This document shows positions 1-5,825 of a stretch of DNA of 11,925 nt, in pieces; the first letter of the stretch is position 1, and each line of letters begins with the position of its first letter. The DNA comes from UCB2 sp964475735 (GTDB lineage: Bacteria > Chloroflexota > Dehalococcoidia > Tepidiformales > Tepidiformaceae): contig CAYYYI010000078.1 of the NCBI GenBank assembly GCA_964475735.1, positions 1 through 11,925 on the forward strand. Reading direction: 5' to 3'. Below the pieces are notes generated by a model that did no database searches, was not told the DNA's origin, and worked only from the letters and a program-made list of their open reading frames with translations. The position numbers and the translations under genes are program-made.

Positions 1-2
1 CC

Positions 3-806
3 CCCGCCCATCCCCTCGACCTCGCAGGGCGCGTGGCACTCGTCACCGGCGCCGCCCGTGGCATTGGTCGCGTCACGGCAGGCCGCCTGGCGGAGCTGGG
101 CGCCACAGTCGCCCTGTGCGACGTCCTCCCTGAAGTGGAAGAGACCGCCAATGCCCTGCGCGGCGAGGGCCATCGCGCCATCGCCTGCCGCTTCGACGTC
201 GCCGATCCACAGGCGGTGCGCGCGGCGGTCGACCAGTTGCGATTCAAGGCGGGCGAGATCGATGTGCTGGTCAGCAATGCCGCCATCGTGGCCAACATCG
301 CCCCGCTGGCGCGCATGACCCATGCCGCCTGGGAGCGGGAGCTCGGAGTCAACCTCACCGGCGCCTTCAACATGGTCCAGGCTGTGATCGGGCCAATGGT
401 TGAGCGCCGCTGGGGACGAATCATCGTCATCTCCTCCGGCGCCGCGCAGGGTGGTCTGCACAACCAGGCCGCCTATGCCGCCAGCAAGGCGGGGCTTCTC
501 GGGCTGGTCAAGACCGTAACGCTGGAGCACGCCCGGCACGGAATCTCCTGCAACGCCATACTTCCCGGCATGATCGAGACAGAGAACGTGCGCGCCATGC
601 CAGAAGAGATACGCGAGGCCGCCATCCAGCAGACGCCCGCGCGGCGCTTCGGCCGCATGGAGGAGGTCGCGCACCTCGTGGCCTTCCTTGCCAGCGAAGA
701 GGCTGGCTTCATCAACGGGGCGGAGATCAACATAGATGGCGGCCTGCGGCTCGGCGGCCTCGCCCTCGGCAGCCGCAAGGAACTCGCCCAAAGGGGGACG
801 TCATGA
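3..806 (+). CDS. Short-chain dehydrogenase/reductase (SDR), 5' end cut by window edge
   Basis: A cytosolic NAD(P)-dependent oxidoreductase of the classical SDR family. The reading frame is open from the first bases: ten residues (PAHPLDLAGR) precede the GTG at 33 and match the usual lead-in to an SDR, so GTG 33 is an internal Val and the true start lies upstream. Counting the codon at 3 as residue 1, I see the nucleotide-binding TGAARGIG (15-22), an acidic residue after the second strand (LCD, D40) that usually favours NAD(H) over NADP(H), the NAA motif (92-94), N117, the catalytic Ser in ISS (about 144-145), and YAASK with Tyr158 and Lys162. The C-terminus has INGAEINIDGG, normal for the family. 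Its stop overlaps the mutase start (ATGA, 803-806), so the two are probably translationally coupled. The substrate is not readable from sequence. Context suggests a 3-hydroxyacyl-CoA or related hydroxy-acid dehydrogenase (inference); a FabG-like reductase is the alternative. Confidence 0.9.
   Translation, partial: PAHPLDLAGRVALVTGAARGIGRVTAGRLAELGATVALCDVLPEVEETANALRGEGHRAIACRFDVADPQAVRAAVDQLRFKAGEIDVLVSNAAIVANIAPLARMTHAAWERELGVNLTGAFNMVQAVIGPMVERRWGRIIVISSGAAQGGLHNQAAYAASKAGLLGLVKTVTLEHARHGISCNAILPGMIETENVRAMPEEIREAAIQQTPARRFGRMEEVAHLVAFLASEEAGFINGAEINIDGGLRLGGLALGSRKELAQRGTS
791..797 (+). promoter_or_regulatory. Ribosome-binding site of the mutase large subunit
   Basis: AAGGGGG lies 5 nt before the ATG at 803, inside the last codons of the SDR gene. 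It supports ATG 803 as the start and allows independent initiation besides coupling through the ATGA overlap. Confidence 0.5.
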
Positions 807-2443
807 GTACCAACAACCAGGGCTCGCCCGCCCTTCATACCGAATCCCGTATCCCCATCCAGCCCCTCTACCGGCCCCAGGATGTCGCCGCCCAGGAGTA
901 CGAACAGCAGTTTGGCGACCCCGGCGCCTTCCCCTTCACGCGCGGCGCCCGCCCCGCCGGCGCGCGGCGCGGCTGGATTCACCGCGAACTCTCGGGCGAA
1001 GGCGATCCGCGCCGCTCCAACGAACAGTTCAAGTACCTGCTCGGGCTCGGTCAGATGGGCCTCGACGTCATCGGCGACACCGCCACCATGGGCCTGCTCG
1101 ACCCCGATCACCCCTTCGCCCGCCACGCCGTCGGCACCCAGGGCGTCTCGGTCTGCTGCCTCGACGACTTCCGCGAACTCTACCGGGATATCCCGCTCGA
1201 CCAGGTCACGCTCTCCCACTCGTTGCCGGCCGCCTTCACGGTCGCCGCCCTGTATTCGATCGCGACCGAACGCGGCGTTTCGCCCGCTGCCATGCGGGGC
1301 TCGGTCATCCAGTCCCCCTACTTTTGCGAGGATTGCGGCTACGCCGTCCACATGCCGTTCCGCCTGCGCCTGCGCCTCGCCGCGGACTCCATCGAGTTCT
1401 CGGCCCGCGAGATGCCGAAGTTCCACACCTTCCTCGAAGACACCTACTACATCAGCGAAAACGGCATCGACGCCGTCGAGGAGATGGCCCTCGGCTTCAT
1501 CGAAATTCGTGGCCTCATCCGCGAGCTCCTCGCCCGCGGGCTCGACATCGACCAGTTCGGCCCGCGCATTGCCATCCTCGTCAACTGCCGCATGGACTTC
1601 TTCGAGGAGATCGCGAAGATCCGCGCCACCCGGCGCCTGTTCGCCCGCATGATGCGCGACGAGTTCGGCGCGAAGGACCCGCGCTCCTGGGCCGTGAACA
1701 TCTCCGTGCACACATCCGGGCTTTCGCTCACGGCCCAACAGCCAGCGAACAACATCGTCCGCGGCGCCGTCCAGGCATTGGCCATGGCCTGCGCCGGGGT
1801 GCAGGCGCTCGAGGTCTCCACCTTCGACGAGGCCTTCCGCACGCCAAGCCCCGAGGCTCACGTCGTGGGGCTGCGAACACAGCAGGTCGTCGAGCTTGAG
1901 TCGAGGGTGACCCAGGTGGCCGACCCCATAGGCGGCTCCTACTTCGTCGAAGCCCTCACCGATGAGCTGGAGCGCCGCATCCGCGAGATGATCGGCCACA
2001 TCGAGGCCCTCGGCGACCCGGCGCAACAGGCCGATTCTGGCTTCTTCCGCCGCATGTTCGACGAGGCCACCGAGCGCCATTCGCGGTCGCTCATCGACGG
2101 CACGCTCCCCAAGGTCGGCGTGAACGTGCACACCGTCAGCGACGAAGAGGACACGCTCCTCCGCGATGTCGCCGAACGGAAGATCGAACCAGACCGCGAA
2201 CGCATAGAGTGGATGGAGGGATACCGCGCCCGCCGCGACGCGCAAGCCGTGCAGGGGGCGCTGAAGGCGCTTTACGACGCCGCCCTCGACCCCTCGCTGA
2301 GCCTGATGCCGCCCATCATCGGGGCCACGCGGGCGGGCGCCACGAACGGCGAGATGGCCGGCGTCCTGCGCATGGCCTATGGCCGCCCGGCCGACCCCTT
2401 CGGCGTCCTGCCCGATCCCATCGCCGTCGAGGCGCGCGCATGA
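803..2443 (+). CDS. Divergent B12-dependent acyl-CoA mutase, large (substrate-binding) subunit
   Basis: A 546-aa protein matching the TIM-barrel substrate domain of the methylmalonyl-CoA mutase (MCM) family and close to the usual length of large subunits in split mutases. Family landmarks: FPFTRG (43-48), SNEQFKYLL (72-80), GTQG (111-114), IPLDQ (130-134), MPKF (204-207), DIDQFGPR (248-255), TSGLSLTAQ (304-312), NNIVR (316-320), FDEA (341-344) and VADPIGGSY (372-380). There is no C-terminal B12 domain; the next gene supplies it. By eye against Propionibacterium MCM the alignment is ungapped through the catalytic core and shows Tyr89 to Leu63, Ala116 to Ile90, Arg207 to Tyr180 and His244 to Ile217, with Gln197 kept as Gln170. 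Loss of the carboxylate-binding Arg argues against methylmalonyl-CoA. Isobutyryl-, 2-hydroxyisobutyryl- and pivalyl-CoA mutases also lack that Arg, but the His loss is unusual even there. Two Cys (C175, C178) sit near the replaced Arg. The ATG overlaps the SDR stop. Family assignment is firm; substrate unknown. Confidence 0.9.
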   Translation: MSTNNQGSPALHTESRIPIQPLYRPQDVAAQEYEQQFGDPGAFPFTRGARPAGARRGWIHRELSGEGDPRRSNEQFKYLLGLGQMGLDVIGDTATMGLLDPDHPFARHAVGTQGVSVCCLDDFRELYRDIPLDQVTLSHSLPAAFTVAALYSIATERGVSPAAMRGSVIQSPYFCEDCGYAVHMPFRLRLRLAADSIEFSAREMPKFHTFLEDTYYISENGIDAVEEMALGFIEIRGLIRELLARGLDIDQFGPRIAILVNCRMDFFEEIAKIRATRRLFARMMRDEFGAKDPRSWAVNISVHTSGLSLTAQQPANNIVRGAVQALAMACAGVQALEVSTFDEAFRTPSPEAHVVGLRTQQVVELESRVTQVADPIGGSYFVEALTDELERRIREMIGHIEALGDPAQQADSGFFRRMFDEATERHSRSLIDGTLPKVGVNVHTVSDEEDTLLRDVAERKIEPDRERIEWMEGYRARRDAQAVQGALKALYDAALDPSLSLMPPIIGATRAGATNGEMAGVLRMAYGRPADPFGVLPDPIAVEARA

Positions 2444-2844
2444 AGCCGGTAAAGGTGCTCATCGCCATCCTCGGCCTCGACCAGCACGAAGTGGGGGCCG
2501 TCGCCATCGCCCGCATCCTCCGCGACGCTGGAATGGAGGTCATCTACGCGGGACGCTTCAATCTGCCCGCGAGCGTGGTCAAGACAGCTCTCGACGAAGA
2601 CGTCGACATCATCGGTATCAGTTGCCACTCCTGGGAGTACCTCTACTACGCCGATGAGCTCGTGGGTCTGCTGCGCCAGGAGCAGGCGGATGTCCCGGTG
2701 GTGGTTGGCGGCTCCGTGGTCACCCCGGGCGACGCGCGCACGCTGCTGGAAAAGGGCATCGCCGCCGCCTTCGGGCCAACCGCCCGTCCCGAGGAGATGG
2801 TGGCCGCCATCCGCGACCTCGCCGCCGCGCGCGCCCAGGCGTAG
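2440..2844 (+). CDS. Cobalamin-binding small subunit of the acyl-CoA mutase
   Basis: A 134-aa stand-alone B12-binding domain, close in size to the small subunits of split mutases such as HcmB or IcmB. It should bind adenosylcobalamin base-off/His-on and pair with the large subunit just upstream. The cobalt-ligand motif DxHxxG is intact (DQHEVG, 14-19, His16 as lower ligand). The Gly-Gly of VVVGGSVV (90-91) and the FGP segment (111-113) are present. The middle motif, usually SxL, reads SCH (61-63). I chose the ATG at 2440 because the homology begins there and it overlaps the large-subunit stop by 4 nt (ATGA). GAGG at 2429-2432 lies 7 nt upstream. The frame is open further upstream, but that part is out-of-frame mutase sequence. 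The ATGA arrangement fits matched production of the two subunits. Confidence 0.93.
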   Translation: MKPVKVLIAILGLDQHEVGAVAIARILRDAGMEVIYAGRFNLPASVVKTALDEDVDIIGISCHSWEYLYYADELVGLLRQEQADVPVVVGGSVVTPGDARTLLEKGIAAAFGPTARPEEMVAAIRDLAAARAQA

Positions 2845-2916
2845 CCAGGGCCGCTGCGTGAGCCTTGGGCCGCTCTCTGCTAGGCTTGTCGTGTTCCGCG
2901 CGAAGAACCCGAGGTT

Positions 2917-2920
2917 GGAG
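2917..2920 (+). promoter_or_regulatory. Ribosome-binding site deciding the GTG start at 2929
   Basis: GGAG (followed by A) stands 8 nt before the GTG at 2929, in the 84-bp gap after the B12 subunit. It fixes the synthetase start. I see no convincing promoter in this gap, so read-through from the upstream genes is likely. Confidence 0.65.
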
Positions 2921-2928
2921 AAGCGACC

Positions 2929-4365
2929 GTGACCGCTGCACCCGCGGCTGTGCCCGCACTTGACTACGTCTTTCACCCCCGCTCAATCGCCATCGCGGGC
3001 GTTTCCGCCAAGGAAACGCCGGGCTTCGGCGGCGGAGGCTTTGTTCAGTCCCTCCAGGACATCGGTTTCCGCGGGCCAATCTACCTGATCCACCCCACGG
3101 CCCCGGCCATCCGCGGCATCAAGTGCTACCCAACGCTCGCCGATGTGCCCGACGACGTGGACTACGTCATCTCGTCGGTCCCCGCGCGGGTGGTGCCCCA
3201 ACTGCTCGAGGACTGCATCAAGAAGAACGTCCGCGTCCTTCACCTCTTCACCGCAGGCTTTACGGAAACCGGCGATGCTGAGCGCGCGAAAATGGAGCAG
3301 GCCGTGGTCGCCCGCGCGCGCGAGGCCGGCATTCGTCTTATCGGGCCCAACTGCATGGGGCTCTACGTCCCTGGTGCGCGCCTGGCCATGATGCAGGACC
3401 AGATCCCCGAGGCAGGGCCGGTGGGCATGGTCTCCCAGTCGGGCATGAACGCGGGTGAGTTCATCCGCTACGCCATCCCGCGCGGCGTCCGCTGCTCCAA
3501 GGTCATCAGCTTCGGCAATGGCGCCGACCTGAAAGCCGCCGACTTCTTTGACTACTTCGCCGACGACCCGGAGACGGAGATCATCGTCGCCTACCTCGAG
3601 GGCATCCAGGACGGACCGCGGCTTGCGCAGGCCATCCGCAAGGCCGGGGCAGCGAAGCCGGTGGCCATCCTCAAGAGCGGCCGCACCGAAGCCGGGACGA
3701 GGGCCGCGAACTCGCACACGGCGTCGCTCGCGGGCTCGCTCCAGATCTTCGACGCTCTCTGCCGCCAGGCGGGAGCCCTCCGCGTGGAGAGCATGGAAGA
3801 ACTCGTCGACACGGCCGTGACCTTCCAGTTCGTGAAGCGGCTCGCCGGGCCGAACATCGTGGTCGTGGGCGGCGGCGGCGGCGCCAGCGTGCTGGCGGCC
3901 GATGACCTCGACGCCGCCGGCCTGAAGCTCCCGGCGCTCCTCCCGGAGACGCAGGAAGCGCTGGCAAAGGTGACCGCCGAGGCCGGCACAAGCGTCCGCA
4001 ATCCCATCGACACCACCAGCCTCTGGCTCGAAGGGGGCTTCGAGGCCACCCTTCGGCCCTGCTTCGAAGCCCCGAACGCCGACGTCGTGCTCATGCACAC
4101 GGCCTTCGGCTCCGGCTTCGCCTCCCGATTCGGTGACGCGCGCAGCCGCATGGCCCAGCAGGTCGAAACCATGAAGAAGCTGCAGGAGGAGAGCGGAAAG
4201 CCGGTTGTGGTGGCCATCCGTTCCTCCACCCAGGCGGACGGTTTCACGCAGACGCTCGAGTTCCAGGAGCTGTGCTGGCGGTCCGGCATCGCCACCTACC
4301 CCTCGATTGCGAGAGCGGGCGTTGCGCTCGCCAATCTCCTGCGCTGGCAGGCCATGCACGACTGA
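2929..4365 (+). CDS. NDP-forming acyl-CoA synthetase, alpha-type (CoA-binding and phospho-His) protein
   Basis: A 478-aa protein of the acetyl-CoA synthetase (ADP-forming)/succinyl-CoA ligase superfamily, which interconverts acyl-CoA + NDP + Pi and acid + CoA + NTP through a phosphohistidine. Order: N-terminal CoA-binding Rossmann domain (about 11-145; HPRSIAIAGVSA at 16-27, CYPTLADVP at 66-74, IGPNCMGL at 138-145), a first ligase-CoA domain (VSQSG at 168-172, ISFGNGADL at 193-201), and a second (about 307-470). The active-site loop is NSHTASLAG (261-269), with His263 aligning to the phosphorylated His of archaeal ACD alpha subunits. No ATP-grasp domain is present, and length matches an alpha subunit alone, so a nucleotide-binding beta partner must be encoded elsewhere. 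The residues 314-318 form a Gly5 run where relatives usually have a more mixed Gly-rich loop. It lies 84 bp after the mutase small subunit and ends 11 bp from the convergent mutL stop. It probably supplies or consumes the acyl-CoA of the mutase step (inference). Confidence 0.85.
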   Translation: MTAAPAAVPALDYVFHPRSIAIAGVSAKETPGFGGGGFVQSLQDIGFRGPIYLIHPTAPAIRGIKCYPTLADVPDDVDYVISSVPARVVPQLLEDCIKKNVRVLHLFTAGFTETGDAERAKMEQAVVARAREAGIRLIGPNCMGLYVPGARLAMMQDQIPEAGPVGMVSQSGMNAGEFIRYAIPRGVRCSKVISFGNGADLKAADFFDYFADDPETEIIVAYLEGIQDGPRLAQAIRKAGAAKPVAILKSGRTEAGTRAANSHTASLAGSLQIFDALCRQAGALRVESMEELVDTAVTFQFVKRLAGPNIVVVGGGGGASVLAADDLDAAGLKLPALLPETQEALAKVTAEAGTSVRNPIDTTSLWLEGGFEATLRPCFEAPNADVVLMHTAFGSGFASRFGDARSRMAQQVETMKKLQEESGKPVVVAIRSSTQADGFTQTLEFQELCWRSGIATYPSIARAGVALANLLRWQAMHD

Positions 4366-4380
4366 CCTCTCGCGGGTCAG
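4362..4380. terminator. Inverted repeat spanning both convergent stop codons, possible bidirectional terminator
   Basis: CTGACC (4362-4367) and GGTCAG (4375-4380) form a perfect 6-bp stem with a 7-nt loop. The TGA of the synthetase lies in the left arm and the TGA of mutL (TCA on the plus strand) in the right arm. There is no T-tract on either side, so it would not be a classical intrinsic terminator. It is the only visible candidate for ending transcription between the two blocks. Confidence 0.3.
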
Positions 4381-5825
4381 CGTCTCCCAAACTGCCGCTC
4401 GATAGCCTCAGCGCCCACGTGCACCAGGGTGGGCCGCCCGTGGGGGCACGTCCGTGGCAACGCCGTTTTCGCCAGGTCGTCAACCAGCGCTCGCATCTCC
4501 TCCATTGCCATGGCCGCCCCCGCGCGCACGCTGCTGTGGCACGCCACGGTCGCAGCGGCGCGGGCGAACGGATCTGCCACGCGGCTCTCCCCCGCAAGCT
4601 GGTCGAACAGGGCGCGCAGGGTACCCACGATATCGGTCCCGCCAATACCGGCGGGCACAGCCCGCACCAGGTAGCTGCGATCGCCGAACGGTTCGAGGTC
4701 GAGCCCCAGCGCCGCNNNNNNNNNNNNNNNNNNNNNNNNNNNNNNNNNNNNNNNNNNNNNNNNNNNNNNNNNNNNNNNNNNNNNNNNNNNNNNNNNNNNN
4801 NNNNNNNNNNNNNNNACGGGCCGCGAGCCTTCGAGCGCCGCCAGCACCGCCCTCCGCACGGTGCGGGCCACGCCGCGCTCATCGCGGAAGCGGACTTCGG
4901 CCTTGGCCGGGTGAACGTTCACGTCCACGTCTTCATCGTCCAGGCGCACATCGAGCGCTGCCACGGGGTGGCGGCCAATCGGGAGCTGCCCTTCGTACGC
5001 ATCGACGATTGCGAAAACCAGCGGACGGCTCTGCACCCAGCGCCCGTTGATGAAGACGGAGATCGCCGCCCGGTTGCCCCGGTGCACCCCCGGCGGCCCG
5101 GCAAGCCCCGTGATGCGCACCCCGGCCTCTTCGTGGTCCACAGCCAGCATGGCAGACGCGGTCTCCGCGCCGTAGATGGCAGCGAAGGCGTGGCGCAGAT
5201 CGCCGTCGCCGCTGGTGGCCAGGACCCGCCTGCCTCCCGAGACGAGCTGGAAGGCGATATCGGGGTAGGCGAGCGCATAGTGCGAGACGAGCGTCGTGAT
5301 GGCTCGCGACTCCGCCGCTGCCGATCCGAGGAACTTGCGCCGCGCCGGCAGCCGCCCGAACAGTTCGCGCACAGTGAAGCCGGTGCCCACCGGGGCGGGC
5401 TTCGCCGTGCGCCGGACCACCTGCGCGCCGACGAGCACTGCCTGCACCCCCACGGGCTCGTCCGCGGCTCGCGAGATGACCTCGACGTCGGCGGCGGCCG
5501 CGATCGACGGCAGCGCCTCGCCCCGGAAACCAAGCGTGTGCACATGCCCCAGGTCGGCCGCATTCTCGATCTTGCTTGTGGCGTGGCGTTCGAAGGCCAG
5601 CTCAAGGTCCCCCGGCGGGATGCCGCGGCCATCGTCGGTCACCCGGATGAGGGTCACGCCGCCGTCTTCGGTCTCGACCGTGACGCGCGTACTGCCCGCG
5701 TCGATGGCGTTGTCGAGAAGCTCGCGGACGACAGAGACGGGCCGCTCGATCACCTCCCCTGCCGCGATGCGGGCGGCCACCTCCGGGGGCAGCACGCGGA
5801 TGGAGCGCGCCCGGACGCTCGTCAT
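4377..5825 (-). CDS. mutL: DNA mismatch repair protein MutL (interrupted by an assembly gap)
   Basis: MutL is a GHKL-family ATPase dimer that couples MutS mismatch recognition to strand incision. The N-terminal ATPase is complete: IAAGEV (20-25), RELLDNAIDAG (34-44, Glu35 as catalytic base and Asn39 for Mg2+), DDGRGIP, RHATSK, LGFRGEALPSI, FGRLPARRKFL and DVNVHPAKAEVRF. After the N-run the C-terminal domain resumes with LEPFGDRSYLVRAVP and carries ACHSSVR, CPHGRP and a terminal FGRR. These correspond to the ACR, C-P-H-x-R-P and FxR motifs of MutL proteins with metal-dependent nicking activity. The DQHA(x)2E(x)4E motif is not visible and would fall in the gap. So an endonuclease MutL, as in organisms without MutH/Dam-directed repair, is likely but not proven. 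The ATG at 5825 overlaps the mutS stop (ATGA), which supports a mutS-mutL operon. The visible 482 codons, 34 of them unknown, are short for the family. Confidence 0.95.
   Translation of the reverse strand: MTSVRARSIRVLPPEVAARIAAGEVIERPVSVVRELLDNAIDAGSTRVTVETEDGGVTLIRVTDDGRGIPPGDLELAFERHATSKIENAADLGHVHTLGFRGEALPSIAAAADVEVISRAADEPVGVQAVLVGAQVVRRTAKPAPVGTGFTVRELFGRLPARRKFLGSAAAESRAITTLVSHYALAYPDIAFQLVSGGRRVLATSGDGDLRHAFAAIYGAETASAMLAVDHEEAGVRITGLAGPPGVHRGNRAAISVFINGRWVQSRPLVFAIVDAYEGQLPIGRHPVAALDVRLDDEDVDVNVHPAKAEVRFRDERGVARTVRRAVLAALEGSRPXXXXXXXXXXXXXXXXXXXXXXXXXXXXXXXXXXAALGLDLEPFGDRSYLVRAVPAGIGGTDIVGTLRALFDQLAGESRVADPFARAAATVACHSSVRAGAAMAMEEMRALVDDLAKTALPRTCPHGRPTLVHVGAEAIERQFGRR
4716..4815. 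other. Assembly gap (100 N) inside mutL
   Basis: Exactly 100 unknown bases interrupt mutL between the end of its N-terminal domain and the middle of its C-terminal domain. The size is probably a placeholder: the missing linker plus DQHA region normally needs more than 34 codons. Confidence 0.97.

Noticed and set aside
473..2245. 590-codon open frame on the minus strand opposite the SDR and mutase genes
   Set aside because: It is antisense to two firmly assigned genes, its protein resembles no family I know, and such long antisense frames arise from third-position G/C bias.
2209..2439. N-terminal extension of the B12 subunit to 2209
   Set aside because: This is Arg/Pro-rich out-of-frame mutase sequence; the B12 domain begins at the ATG at 2440.
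2848..2874. Direct repeat GGGCCGCT (2848 and 2867) and weak AGCCT/AGGCT stem in the 84-bp gap
   Set aside because: An 8-mer of G/C is expected by chance here, and a 5-bp stem with a 16-nt loop is too weak to call a regulator or terminator.
2865..2886. TTGGGC and TAGGCT as a promoter for the synthetase
   Set aside because: Spacing is only 10 nt and both boxes are poor matches.
2983..4359. 458-codon minus-strand open frame opposite the acyl-CoA synthetase
   Set aside because: Composition shadow of the real gene: no recognisable motifs, low-complexity Gly/Val/Glu/His-rich translation.
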